In this document: piece by piece, positions 46,141 through 55,224 of the stretch
Layout of the letters: the number at the start of each line of letters is the position of its first letter
How positions within the stretch are numbered: the stretch's first letter is position 1
Source: JANQPA01 sp964628385
GTDB lineage: Bacteria; Bacteroidota; Bacteroidia; Chitinophagales; Saprospiraceae
DNA: 64,000 nucleotides
Direction of reading: 5' to 3'
Assembly: GCA_964628385.1 (NCBI GenBank)
Contig: CAZVOD010000017.1
Coordinates: 1 to 64,000 of the forward strand
Notes under the pieces: model-generated
The model's input: only the letters and a program-made list of their open reading frames with translations
Told to the model about the DNA's origin: nothing
The model's database searches: none
Position numbers and translations under genes: made by a program

Positions 46141-46655
46141 TGGCCCATCGCCTCTGGTTTACTCAAGGAAAAGTAAAGGCAATTGTAGCCATAATATCGA
46201 CCGCGCCTTCTATAGGTCAACCCCAGTTTTCTCAATACCTTAATAGAATTTTCATTTTCCGGTAGAACTACCGCTACCACTTCACGGAGTTGTAAGACTT
46301 CAAAAGCATATCGGAGTAGCTCTGCGGAGGCTTCTGTAGCGTAACCCCTATCCCAGTGCTCCTCTAATAGTCGATAGCCCACCTCAATTTGCCGGGTTTG
46401 ATCTAATGGTTTTAAAGCTACCCAGCCGATAAACTCATCGTTATCTTTTTCAAAAACCATCCAATAGCCAAAGCTGTCATTCGTAATGGCAAGCCGTTTT
46501 GCCAAATCCAAACGGGTTTCTTCCAAAGAGTAGGTTCGGCCACCATTAATGTATTTCAGGATATTAGGATTATTGGAAAGTCGATAAAGAAGTTCTTCAT
46601 CCCGGTCGGTAATTCCTCGCAGTTTCAGTCGCGCTGTTTCAAAAATTGGCAACAT
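46137..46655 (-). CDS. RimJ/RimL-type GNAT acetyltransferase
   Basis: 172 residues from the ATG at 46655, where the conserved 'FETARLKLRGIT' begins. An upstream in-frame start (46727) would add 24 residues overlapping the pyrophosphatase gene and is not favoured. GNAT features: 'FIGWVALKPLDQTRQIEVGYRL', 'HWDRGYATEASAELLRYAFE' and 'NENSIKVLRKLGL'. It likely acetylates a ribosomal protein N-terminus or a small molecule. The gene follows the pyrophosphatase with an 11-bp gap. Confidence 0.9.
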   Translation of the reverse strand: MLPIFETARLKLRGITDRDEELLYRLSNNPNILKYINGGRTYSLEETRLDLAKRLAITNDSFGYWMVFEKDNDEFIGWVALKPLDQTRQIEVGYRLLEEHWDRGYATEASAELLRYAFEVLQLREVVAVVLPENENSIKVLRKLGLTYRRRGRYYGYNCLYFSLSKPEAMGH

Positions 46656-46665
46656 GGTAGTGTCT

Positions 46666-47289
46666 TTACTCCGCAGCTTTCGGTTTAAGCTGCCATTTTT
46701 TAATCTCATTAATGGCATAAATATCATCTTCCCAGCCCAGCAAAGAAGTAGCTCCCATGCCTTTATAACTCAAAAACCATTCTTGTATGATAAGCCTTGC
46801 TGCATCGTATTCTATCATGAATTCTACAAAATTCTCGACCTTTATCAGTTGTTGAGTAGGATCAGCGGGGATGGCCACGATTTTAGTATCCGTCTCTTCA
46901 TTATCATTGAGCCTCAGGGTAGCAATAGGAATAGCTTCAATAACCGTACCGGTAGGTAATGATTCCGCAATTAAGATCACATCAAGGGCATCACCGTCTC
47001 CACCTTTTTCTTTATCCATGAGAGTAGAAGGGATAAAACCATAATTAGCCGGATAAGGTAAAAACTCAATTATCCGATCCTGACCGGCAATAACGTCATT
47101 TTCAAAAGTGTTGCTTTCCTGCTGATACTCCATTTTGTGATTAGTACCCGCCGGTATTTCTATAACGACATTGATACCATTATTGGTGAACGTGGGTATT
47201 GCATAATAATCAACAGTGCTGATTGGACTGCAAGCACAATTCAAAAAGAAAAGGCTCCAAATAGCCCAAAACCGTAACCCTCTTATCAT
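46666..47289 (-). CDS. Inorganic pyrophosphatase with an export/lipoprotein-like signal
   Basis: 207 residues. The catalytic pattern of family I soluble PPases is complete: 'EIPAGTNHKMEY', 'DRIIEFLPYPANYGFIP', 'GGDGDALDVILI' (DxDxxD), 'TDTKIVAIP' and 'FLSYKG'. The N-terminus 'MIRGLRFWAIWSLFFLNCACSP' is hydrophobic and ends with Cys pairs, resembling a lipoprotein signal. Family I PPases are normally cytoplasmic, so export is unexpected. Its role may be hydrolysis of periplasmic pyrophosphate, or the N-terminus may simply anchor it. Confidence 0.85.
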   Translation of the reverse strand: MIRGLRFWAIWSLFFLNCACSPISTVDYYAIPTFTNNGINVVIEIPAGTNHKMEYQQESNTFENDVIAGQDRIIEFLPYPANYGFIPSTLMDKEKGGDGDALDVILIAESLPTGTVIEAIPIATLRLNDNEETDTKIVAIPADPTQQLIKVENFVEFMIEYDAARLIIQEWFLSYKGMGATSLLGWEDDIYAINEIKKWQLKPKAAE

Positions 47290-47456
47290 GAGTGCGCATT
47301 TTTTATCGAGAAATTATTCGTCTTTATCTGATTGATCGCCTCGATGGTAGCATAACTGCAACCCGCAGCGAAAAATCTTGTCTCGTAAATATGTCGGATT
47401 TTTAGGAAAACCGAGTGCTATTTTACTGGAAATTTTATAATTAAAACCAATAAATA

Positions 47457-48188
47457 ATGAGAAACAATCTTTTCTTATTCGCATTAGTGGCCATTAGTAC
47501 CTTCATGTTTAGCGACCTCCAGGCACAAAATTGGTGGAATCGCAGCATTAAGGCAGAAGGCCCGATTGTAAAGAAAAAATTAAATATCGATGATTTCGAT
47601 GCCTTTACCCTCTCCACAACAGGCAACGTCTACATCAAACAGGGAAGTACCCAGTCAGTAGAGGTAGAAAGCCATGAAAATGTGATTGAGAATCTAAAAA
47701 CTAACGTTTCCAATAAACACTGGAAGATAGATTTTGAAAAAAATATGCGAAATATTAAAAAGCTCAATTTTTACATCACCGTTAAAAGCCTCGCCGGAGC
47801 CTATATCAGTGGTAGCGGTGATATCACAGGCAGTGGCACCTTTAATGGCGGAGGAAACCTGGGCGTAGGAATTTCGGGCTCGGGTAATATCAAATTATCC
47901 GCTAACGCCGGTGATGTATCGGCGAGTATCGCCGGTTCTGGTGATATCGTCCTGAGTGGAGAAGCACAGGATATGGAGGTGAAAATTGCTGGTTCTGGTG
48001 ATATCGATGCCTACGATATGGTAGCCAATAGCTGTAGTGTATCGATATCCGGCTCGGGAGATGTAAAAGTCTATGCCAATGATGAACTTAATGTGAGGTC
48101 CAGTGGTAGTGGCGATGTATATTACAAAGGACGTCCGCGCGTCAGTTCTAAAATATCCGGCTCAGGAGCAGTAAGTTCCAGACAATAA
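47457..48188 (+). CDS. Head-GIN (DUF2807) adhesin-like exported protein
   Basis: 243 residues. Signal peptide ending 'FSDLQAQ'. The repeat-rich beta-helix-like part (about 110-240) carries repeated 'SGSGDI'/'SGSGDV' units ('YISGSGDITGSG', 'ISGSGNIKLSA', 'IAGSGDIVLSG', 'ISGSGDVKVYA', 'RSSGSGDVYYKG', 'SGSGAV'), the DUF2807/head-GIN signature of putative autotransporter adhesins in Bacteroidota. It probably lies on the cell surface or periplasm. Its function is not known in detail. Confidence 0.88.
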   Translation: MRNNLFLFALVAISTFMFSDLQAQNWWNRSIKAEGPIVKKKLNIDDFDAFTLSTTGNVYIKQGSTQSVEVESHENVIENLKTNVSNKHWKIDFEKNMRNIKKLNFYITVKSLAGAYISGSGDITGSGTFNGGGNLGVGISGSGNIKLSANAGDVSASIAGSGDIVLSGEAQDMEVKIAGSGDIDAYDMVANSCSVSISGSGDVKVYANDELNVRSSGSGDVYYKGRPRVSSKISGSGAVSSRQ

Positions 48189-48321
48189 AAAGCGAGTACT
48201 ACCTGCCGTCGGAAAGGGCGTTGTTGTCTTTTTCGACGGGTTTTCGCCCAACAGCTCGCCTGCCTTTACGTATTTCTTAAAGTGTTTTTATATTGAGTTG
48301 GATTTAAAATTAGGAGATACA

Positions 48322-48819
48322 ATGAAAGATTTTTTCCTACTCATTTTTATACTACTGTTTGTGCTAACCGCCTGCCAGCCAGCAGCTGATGAGGAAGTGC
48401 AAAAACCTACAGCCGTTAATTTGCTAGAGAAGCTACCAGGAACCTGGGAAGCAATTTCCTTTAGGGTAGATATTTCAACAGTCGATAATTCCGACCGGGA
48501 TTCCTTGTTTGAGGTCAGTGAGGAATACTGGATAGAAAAATTTAGAGTCAAACCAGTCAAAACTATTTTTAACCCGGATAAAACTTATCGCCAGGAATTT
48601 CGCAACCTGCAGGACACACTGGTAAGTGCCAATAAAGGGATATGGAATGTCTTTGGAGATACGCTAATGATGATAGAACCTAATACCACTTATAATTATA
48701 CTGTAAATATTGAAAAAGGAATCGCTACATTCATGTCAACCACAGACTGGGACAACGACGGGGCTGAAGATGACGAGTTTACAGGAAAGCATCGGCTGAT
48801 TAGTCGATCTTATGATTAG
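48322..48819 (+). CDS. Lipoprotein of unknown function
   Basis: 165 residues from the ATG at 48322; the TTG 24 bp upstream (48298) is not favoured because it would put extra residues ahead of a good lipoprotein signal 'MKDFFLLIFILLFVLTACQ' (lipobox LTAC). The mature part resembles small beta-sandwich or lipocalin-like lipoproteins ('LPGTWEAISFRVDIS', 'NPDKTYRQEFRN'), family unrecognised. Located on the outer-membrane inner leaflet or periplasmic side of the inner membrane. Confidence 0.75.
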   Translation: MKDFFLLIFILLFVLTACQPAADEEVQKPTAVNLLEKLPGTWEAISFRVDISTVDNSDRDSLFEVSEEYWIEKFRVKPVKTIFNPDKTYRQEFRNLQDTLVSANKGIWNVFGDTLMMIEPNTTYNYTVNIEKGIATFMSTTDWDNDGAEDDEFTGKHRLISRSYD

Positions 48820-48917
48820 GTCGATTATCCAGCTTTTTTCGCAGGTGTAAAAGTTGGTTTAAGCCTGTGCTAAAAGCTTCAAAACAAGTCCTTTTACGCC
48901 TTTGTTAACTGTAACGT

Positions 48918-50378
48918 ATGAAAGAAGCGCTTGATCATTGGTTATTTCAATATGCACCGGATGTATTGAATCTTGAAACGGCACTACGGAAAGAAGAGTT
49001 GAATTATTTTCCTGTTAGAGCTCATTTTGATAGAATAAAAAAGGGGGATAAAATAATACTTTGGCAATCCGGAAAAAATGCAGCTGTTTACGGTCTTGGT
49101 ACGGTAGCAGGTGGTATTCAGTCGCTCCATACTGACAAAATCCCCGTCAGATATCGAGCCTCTTTTTCTGCTGATCAATACAAAATGGTTCAGGTGGAGC
49201 TGGAGCAAAACCTCTGGAAAAGCCCGATAACAAGATCAAGGTTACAAGTAGTGTACACGGATGACTTTTTCAATAACCTTACCGGCAATACGTTAAAAGC
49301 TGATGCTTCTGCTTATCAGCAAGTTGTAGAACTCATCATTCACGATCAGTTAATTGAAGAACCGGTACCGGATTATGAACTGCCTGCCGTACCTGATTAT
49401 CCTTTAAATCTTATCCTTTACGGACCGCCGGGTACTGGCAAAACCTACCTGACCATCAATCACGCTTTAGCCACTATAGAGCAAAAGACGCTGGAAGAGA
49501 TAGCCGCTGAGTCTAGAAAAGCGCTACAGAAAAGGTTCAAAGCCTATTTGGAAGCCGGACAGATTGCTATGGTCACATTTCATACCTCTTTGGCTTACGA
49601 AGATTTTGTTGAAGGAATAAGGCCAAAGGTTAAACAAAATCAATTGACCTATGAAGTCGAAGCGGGTATTTTTAAGAAACTTTGTCAGAAAGCTGCTGAA
49701 AATCAACGGGAACCACTGCGCTTTGTCTTGATCATTGATGAGATTAATCGGGGTAATATTGCCAACATATTTGGAGAACTGATCACCCTAATAGAACCCG
49801 ATAAAAGAAGTGCTGAGGCTGAAGCGATTAGCCTTACTTTACCTTATTCCAAAACTGATTTTTCTGTTCCCAATAACCTGTATATTATTGCTACGATGAA
49901 TACTGCTGATCGTACCATTACTCATATGGATGCTGCGCTGAGGAGGCGTTTTGCTTTTAAAAAGATCAATCCAAAGCCCGGTTTGCTGCGAGTTGTAGAG
50001 CGCGAAGCCAGGTTGGGTAAGATAGACCTGGTGCAGCTATTGATCACTTTGAATGACAGAATCCGCCGTTTGTTGGGCGAAGAACACTGCCTTGGCCACG
50101 CTTATTTCATGAATGTCAGGAATCTCGATGATCTCAAGCTTGTATTTTTTGAAACCATCATTCCACAGCTGCAAGTCCATTTTTTTGGTGATTTAGAAAA
50201 ATTAGGGCTCATTCTTGGAAAAGCTTTTGTAAAGATAGAATACGCTAAAGATCGCAATCTGGGCTTTGCAGCGTTCGATTCTGATTATGCGGATACTTAT
50301 GATAAGCATAGAAGTTATAGGCTGGCAACCATGGATGAAATAACAGAAGTAGATTTTATCGGTATTTATACGGTATGA
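48918..50378 (+). CDS. mcrB: McrB-like GTPase with N-terminal EVE-like domain (type IV restriction)
   Basis: 486 residues. An N-terminal EVE-like domain (about 1-125: 'DHWLFQYAPDV', 'FPVRAHFDRIKKGDKIILWQSG', 'YGLGTVAGG'), which binds modified DNA bases in related proteins, replaces the usual McrB DNA-binding domain. It is followed by the AAA+ McrB GTPase: Walker A 'GPPGTGKT' (169-176), McrB-type 'FHTSLAYEDFVEGIRP' (221-236), Walker B 'FVLIIDEINRG' (269-279) and 'MNTADRTI' (327-334), the GTP-specificity motif. With McrC, encoded 78 bp downstream, it forms a modification-dependent restriction system. Confidence 0.92.
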   Translation: MKEALDHWLFQYAPDVLNLETALRKEELNYFPVRAHFDRIKKGDKIILWQSGKNAAVYGLGTVAGGIQSLHTDKIPVRYRASFSADQYKMVQVELEQNLWKSPITRSRLQVVYTDDFFNNLTGNTLKADASAYQQVVELIIHDQLIEEPVPDYELPAVPDYPLNLILYGPPGTGKTYLTINHALATIEQKTLEEIAAESRKALQKRFKAYLEAGQIAMVTFHTSLAYEDFVEGIRPKVKQNQLTYEVEAGIFKKLCQKAAENQREPLRFVLIIDEINRGNIANIFGELITLIEPDKRSAEAEAISLTLPYSKTDFSVPNNLYIIATMNTADRTITHMDAALRRRFAFKKINPKPGLLRVVEREARLGKIDLVQLLITLNDRIRRLLGEEHCLGHAYFMNVRNLDDLKLVFFETIIPQLQVHFFGDLEKLGLILGKAFVKIEYAKDRNLGFAAFDSDYADTYDKHRSYRLATMDEITEVDFIGIYTV

Positions 50379-50456
50379 AATCAGCCTTGCAAAGGTATGA
50401 TAGTAGAAATGTTTAAGCAGGATTATGGATAAATAAATCAACAGGGAGGTCAGAAT

Positions 50457-51719
50457 ATGGAGGTATTGAAGGTATTTGAGAATGAAAAAATAAGAGTAGG
50501 TGATAATTACAGCGGTATTGACTTCACAGATAGTCATTTTGAGGCACTAAGGAGATTCAATCAAAATGCCCGGAAGCGATACTTTCACTTTCAGTATCCA
50601 TATGTACAATTTGGGGGCAATGTAGGTATTATTCAATTGCCGGATCTCAGTGTAGAAATACTGCCAAAATTAGATGGCTATTCCTCCGACGAGCTCAAAT
50701 GGCAGGATATTTTACCTGACATGCTGCTGGCTTGTCGTTACAGCAGCATTGAATGGACTGGCAAGGCACTACTCCGATTGAAAAGCAGGCAACTGCTGGA
50801 ACTGGTGCTGGCTTTGTTTCTGAAAACGTTGAAAGAACAAGTTTTCCCCAATGGTTTGTTGTTAAAATCCAATATACAGATCAGCTCAGAAAAAGCAGTT
50901 AAAGGAAAGTTTTTAAGCCATTATCACTTTAAAAAAATGGGACTCGCGCCCACTGAATTTTGGGTGCAATACCATAAATTTGATTTATCACATCCTGTTA
51001 ATTTACTATTTTTTAATGCACTGAACAAAGTGCTTAGTATCCGGGCTAGCCTTTCCATTCATCAGGAAGCTATGCAATTGCTTCGTTTTTTTCCAAAAAC
51101 ATTTTCCCTAAAGGAGCTGAATCACCAACAACTAAAACACCTTAAGCTTAGTTCTACAGAAAAGTACCTGAGGGAGGCTATCGACTGGAGTCTTTTGATT
51201 ATGGAAAATAATGGTACACAACTTCAAACGGGACAGTATCGGGCAACTGGCCTGATATTTAGCATGAACCAGTTGTTTGAAGACTTTATCTTCAGGCAAT
51301 TGCAGGAAGCTGCCAGAGCGATCGAGGCAAGCATTGTAAGGCATCCCGCCCGGCCATTTTGGAACCACCGGAATTTATATCCGGATATGGTCCTGGAGAG
51401 CCGGGGGCAAAAATGGGTGCTGGATGCCAAATGGAAATCCCTACAGTACCAACAACCTACAATGGATGACTTGCGGCAGATGTTCGTCTATGCTCAGTTC
51501 TTTGACTCGGAAAAGGCCGTGTTAATATACCCCCGCATTCCCAATCCTGGTGTAGTAGGTACAAAGCCCTTTCACTTTGAGCCAGCCAACGGCCAGCCAG
51601 TAAGTTGCCAAATTCTTTTTGTCGATATATTTACACCACAGGGTGGGCTCAGAAGGCAACTGGGACGAGAAATAATTGAGCAGCTTATTCCATCTGTAAG
51701 CTATCCAGCAATTGATTGA
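50457..51719 (+). CDS. mcrC: McrC-like nuclease of the McrBC system
   Basis: 420 residues. N-terminal part has the McrC-type 'FQYPYVQFGGNVGIIQL' and 'EILPKL' motifs. A PD-(D/E)xK nuclease at about 270-330: 'NQLFEDFIF' (Glu275), 'YPDMVLE' (Asp310) and 'WVLDAKWKSL' (Asp323, Lys325). It cleaves DNA when stimulated by McrB's GTPase. Its end overlaps convergent DUF4340-like gene by 35 bp. Confidence 0.93.
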   Translation: MEVLKVFENEKIRVGDNYSGIDFTDSHFEALRRFNQNARKRYFHFQYPYVQFGGNVGIIQLPDLSVEILPKLDGYSSDELKWQDILPDMLLACRYSSIEWTGKALLRLKSRQLLELVLALFLKTLKEQVFPNGLLLKSNIQISSEKAVKGKFLSHYHFKKMGLAPTEFWVQYHKFDLSHPVNLLFFNALNKVLSIRASLSIHQEAMQLLRFFPKTFSLKELNHQQLKHLKLSSTEKYLREAIDWSLLIMENNGTQLQTGQYRATGLIFSMNQLFEDFIFRQLQEAARAIEASIVRHPARPFWNHRNLYPDMVLESRGQKWVLDAKWKSLQYQQPTMDDLRQMFVYAQFFDSEKAVLIYPRIPNPGVVGTKPFHFEPANGQPVSCQILFVDIFTPQGGLRRQLGREIIEQLIPSVSYPAID

Positions 51720-52638
51720 AAGGCGCAAATATCCGGGCGTATAATCCCGTAGAATCACTGCTGAAAAAGTAATCAGGGTTTTGAGAAGAATAAAGAATAA
51801 AGGGTGCCTGCCGACTGGAATCCTGATACATGGTAATGTAGCCCAGCTGGCTGGAATCGAGGTTCATCAGGGTGATTTTCCATTGTAGTAACCCCGTTGT
51901 ATCCCAGGGGTCAAAATCGTCAATGATATCCTGTCCCTTCATATTATCAAGATTCCACAGATGTTTTTGTATAGCCATCAAAGAGCTGTCCAGGGCAGGG
52001 TCTATTCGCTCGGAAGCAGATGCGGGAAAATCGAAAGTTCTGATCGTATCGAGGTTTTGGTAGCTTAAAAGGAAAGTATCCAGGGGTATAGATTTTGAAG
52101 TCCAAAAATGTTTTTGCCGATAAAAGTCAAGGAAGCGCTCAGGCCCCGGAAAATGAGTTTTGGGTATTTTGTACCACTTATCGTCATTTTGAAATTTAAA
52201 GGCCACAAATTGCCGGGAGATACTGTCTGATTCGATAAAGGGATAGAAAGAAAAAGTAAGATGTGGGCTACCTTCCCTAAAAACCGCCACAGTCAAAGCT
52301 TCTTCCCTGTACTTTGAGACAGCCTGAATATCCTGTTCTGACAAAATGGCTACACTACTGATATAGGTGATTTTGTCAAGCAACACAGCCACTCTTTCGG
52401 AAAGGGCTTTGATGCTTGTTAAATCGTTGGAAGCAATCCACCTGTCGGACTCTTTTTTTAAGACTAGCTCGGTATTCCGAAGCTGGTCTTCCAGAAATAT
52501 TTCAGTAATGAAAGCTGTATCTGTATTTACAAGTACGGAGTTGAATTCATTGTTTTTATTATTCCACAAAATCTGTGTTACAGCATAATAGATAACTCCA
52601 AAGAAAATGAAAATGATGAGTAGTGTTCTGTTGTTCAA
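51685..52638 (-). CDS. DUF4340-like membrane-anchored protein
   Basis: 317 residues. One N-terminal membrane helix (about 5-23) followed by a periplasmic, beta-rich part with 'ELVLKKESDRWIASNDLTSIKALSERVAVLLDKIT' in part, a pattern of the DUF4340 family often associated with gliding or ABC systems. Assignment is moderate. It shares a 35-bp overlap with convergent mcrC. Confidence 0.5.
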   Translation of the reverse strand: MNNRTLLIIFIFFGVIYYAVTQILWNNKNNEFNSVLVNTDTAFITEIFLEDQLRNTELVLKKESDRWIASNDLTSIKALSERVAVLLDKITYISSVAILSEQDIQAVSKYREEALTVAVFREGSPHLTFSFYPFIESDSISRQFVAFKFQNDDKWYKIPKTHFPGPERFLDFYRQKHFWTSKSIPLDTFLLSYQNLDTIRTFDFPASASERIDPALDSSLMAIQKHLWNLDNMKGQDIIDDFDPWDTTGLLQWKITLMNLDSSQLGYITMYQDSSRQAPFILYSSQNPDYFFSSDSTGLYARIFAPFNQLLDSLQME

Positions 52639-53025
52639 AGGAAATAATTTTTATACTTCGAGATTGGCTATAAAATTATTTCTTATTGGCTTATATAATT
52701 AACTATACCAATAATTATTTTTACGCCAGTTAGTTTTAGAGCCGGTTTAAATTTTGCATTTGCAGGCCAAAGGGTAAAATTTAAACTTGTTTTTAACCCC
52801 AATTTAAGGGTAAAACACAATTACCCCAAAAGGCTGAGTGCTTGCACTAAAGCACTGATTAGCCTTGTTTCGAAGGGGTAGAGGAGTAGGAGATGACTGA
52901 GCGATCCTGAAAGGGGAATATCCTTTGGATATTCAAGCGAAGGAACGCGGCAGCGCACTAATCAATAGCTTATTTTAATACCTGCGAAACAAGCCTATTT
53001 TTTAATCACATAAGTTGACAAAATT
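52639..53025. other. 387-bp intergenic region with a possible inverted-repeat element
   Basis: It contains an imperfect inverted repeat pair, AGCCTTGTTTCG (52861-52872) and CGAAACAAGCCT (52985-52996), enclosing about 110 bp with a perfect hairpin GAATATCC-ttt-GGATATTC (52916-52934). No gene is seen. It may be a degenerate MITE. The motif CCTGCGAAACAAG recurs at 38336 and 62684. Confidence 0.5.
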
Positions 53026-53634
53026 ATGATGACAAGACAAACGCTTTTACTTTTTTTTATGCTAATTATATTTTGGAGTTGCAATTCTGGCTCAGGGGAG
53101 GGCATAAAAACAAAATCCATTGATTTTGATCCCAATAGTTATGTTCTGTCAGATGTGCCAAACAGCGCCGTGAAAAAGGCTAGTAGAATGAAAGAGGAAG
53201 GAGTTGTACTGGAGGATGGGTTTCTAGAAGGAGATACTCGTCAGGGCCTCTGGGTAACGTATCATGAAGATAAAGGTATACCAGCTAAGATGATTTCTTT
53301 TGTAGATGGAATGTACAATGGAAAGTACATTGAGATGAGCGAAAGAGGGCAGATGACGCTGATGGCTACCTATGAGAATAATCAGTTACATGGCCCATGG
53401 ATGACTTACAGTAATTTTGGCCGTCCGGTCAAGCAAGCCATTTACAAAAATGGAAAGCTGGATGGTATGTACACAGAGTATCATCCTACCAAGAATAACG
53501 TTCTTCAAAAAGAAATTATGTACAAAGACGGGGAGTATGACGGTACTTATAAGCTCTACAATGAAAATGGAGAACTTGTAGTAGAGTATGAGTATAAAAA
53601 TGGAAAGAAGATCAGTGGTGGTATCGTAAAGTAA
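53026..53634 (+). CDS. MORN-type repeat lipoprotein (YwqK-like)
   Basis: 202 residues. Lipoprotein signal 'LLLFFMLIIFWSCNSG' (Cys near residue 19). The rest is a series of MORN-like units ('GLWVTYHEDKG', 'GMYNGKYIEMSERGQ', 'LHGPWMTYSNFGR', 'LDGMYTEYHPTKN', 'YDGTYKLYNENGE'), as in the YwqK family. Such proteins are sometimes called toxin-antitoxin YwqK antitoxins; that name is not evidence for function. A strong terminator follows. Confidence 0.85.
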   Translation: MMTRQTLLLFFMLIIFWSCNSGSGEGIKTKSIDFDPNSYVLSDVPNSAVKKASRMKEEGVVLEDGFLEGDTRQGLWVTYHEDKGIPAKMISFVDGMYNGKYIEMSERGQMTLMATYENNQLHGPWMTYSNFGRPVKQAIYKNGKLDGMYTEYHPTKNNVLQKEIMYKDGEYDGTYKLYNENGELVVEYEYKNGKKISGGIVK

Positions 53635-53667
53635 TAAACCTTTTCAGGACGGTACAGTAACTACTAG

Positions 53668-53712
53668 AGCAACGGACCATCAATCGTTAATCTTGATGAT
53701 CCGTTGCTTTTT
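53668..53712 (+). terminator. Rho-independent terminator of the MORN lipoprotein gene
   Basis: AGCAACGGAcCATCAA pairs with TTGATGaTCCGTTGCT (one mismatch) around a 9-base loop, followed directly by TTTT (53709-53712). Begins 33 bp after the stop codon. Confidence 0.85.
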
Positions 53713-53940
53713 GTAGGAAAATTTAAAAATAAAACCTGGCATCTGTAGAAAAAAAAACTTATAAGAACGGCTAAGTAGTCTTATAAGCTTTCTCATTAGC
53801 TACTGTATTTCGATGGCTAAGCATCTAAAATACAGGTTTTCTGTGATGGTCGAGTGTTTTGATGATTACTCAAATGTTCACATGACTTGTTTTTTGGGGC
53901 ACTCCAAAACCTGGGAAGCTTATAATTTTCTAATAGGCAA

Positions 53941-54395
53941 TCATGTACTCGAATTTTTTTTTCTATAATTTCTATAATACTTGATATCTTCTTTTTCTGT
54001 TTCGAAGGGCTGGTCCAACTGTAAGTCCCGCAGGATGCTAAGGCGATCCTTGGGAATCTGTTTTTGATCGGATAGAAGCGATTCAAGCGCTAGCTTTTTG
54101 CTATTATCCAGCCAAAAGTGAAAACCGAGAAGGTCTTTTATTCCTCCCATAATATTCTATGTTTAAAGTGGTATAATTCACGATAAAGCCTGGAGGAATG
54201 AATAGCTTTGCTGTCAGCTAGATCATTGCGATACAGTTGCTGCCTAAACAGCGCGGCAAAGCTGCTTTTAAAGCTTTGGTAGCGCTCTTTGGAGCAGCGC
54301 TTTATAATGTTGTCATTTTCAAGTTGTCGATAATAAGCTGTAATTCCAATAAAGGAGTGGCATCTGACGTATGAATTCGTGAATACAGACTGAAA
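53941..54395 (-). other. Two small unrecognised frames, possibly decayed genes
   Basis: A 69-codon ATG frame (53941-54150) and an upstream ATG-less open stretch (54138-54395; 'IGITAYYRQLENDNIIKR', 'SSRLYRELYHFKHRILWEE') overlap at 'ATTATGGGAGG'. Both look protein-like in composition (Tyr/Arg/Lys-rich, helical) but I do not recognise either, and the second lacks a start. They lie downstream of the PAS-AraC gene. Confidence 0.3.
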
Positions 54396-54444
54396 TTAAA
54401 ATAGCGAGGCGAGTAGCTGTAAAACACTGAAAAACAATTGATTA

Positions 54445-55224
54445 CTAGGAAATACCCTTGTCTTTCAAAAATTCTCTAGGCGTAATGCCAGAAATCTCCT
54501 TAAACACTTTATAAAAGGTTGATTTGTTTTTAAAGCCACATTGTAACGCAATACCATACAGGGTTAAGTTCTCAAACTCTTTGCTAATGATTTTACGCTT
54601 TACTTCCTCCACCCTGTATGTATTGATAAAATACTGAAAATTATTCCCGGAGTGATGGTTAACTACCTGAGAAAGATACTTCGTATTCGTCGCCAGACGG
54701 TCTGCCACGTTCTTCAATGTCAAATTCGGATCCAGATATAACTCGTTGCTACTCAGTATATCTTTAAGCTTAAAATAAAGCTTTACTTCGTCAACGCCCT
54801 TCAAACTACTTGAACTGTACTTACCTTTGAGGCTTAAAAGTGGTAGCTCCTCCTCTTCTTGTACCACATCTCCATCTACTTCAAAAGCAATAAAGTTAGT
54901 AAGCTTGTTAGCGTTGTTAAAGATCGGATGAATAACCAATTTACATAGATATTCTTCGCCGTTTTTACGGTAGTTGGTAATCTCATCATTGAACGGCACT
55001 TCCTGTTCAAGTGCTCTGCGTATACGCCTTACAGCGTCTTGTTCTGATTGTGAACCCTGCAAAATACTCCCAGGCTTAAAACCTACGACCTCGCTGAGGG
55101 TATAACCGGTAATATCTGTGAAGTCCTGATTAACCCACAAGATTTTTCGGTCCATATCAGTTAATATGACAGCAATATGTGGTATCATATGGCTTGTTTG
55201 TTTATCGTAATATAATAAAACCAA
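54445..55224 (-). CDS. PAS domain / AraC-type transcriptional regulator
   Basis: 259 residues. N-terminal PAS domain (about 13-110: 'VILTDMDRKILWVNQDFTDITGYTLSEVVGFKPGSILQG' in part, 'NYRKNGEEYLCKLVIHPIF'), a short linker, then an AraC-type HTH (about 150-258) with 'NLTLKNVADRLATNTKYLSQVVN', 'GNNFQYFINTYRVEEVKRKI' and 'LTLYGIALQCGFKNKSTFYKVFKEISGITPREF'. Such PAS-AraC proteins sense a signal through PAS and activate genes; no partner is evident here. Confidence 0.85.
   Translation of the reverse strand: MVLLYYDKQTSHMIPHIAVILTDMDRKILWVNQDFTDITGYTLSEVVGFKPGSILQGSQSEQDAVRRIRRALEQEVPFNDEITNYRKNGEEYLCKLVIHPIFNNANKLTNFIAFEVDGDVVQEEEELPLLSLKGKYSSSSLKGVDEVKLYFKLKDILSSNELYLDPNLTLKNVADRLATNTKYLSQVVNHHSGNNFQYFINTYRVEEVKRKIISKEFENLTLYGIALQCGFKNKSTFYKVFKEISGITPREFLKDKGIS

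Noticed and set aside
46656..46727. 24-residue extension of the RimJ-type GNAT
   Set aside because: It would overlap the pyrophosphatase gene and lies before the conserved N-terminus of the family.
48835..48860. Further copy of the CCTGCGAAACAAG motif
   Set aside because: Only the TTTCGCAGG half is present in reverse orientation; too short to count.
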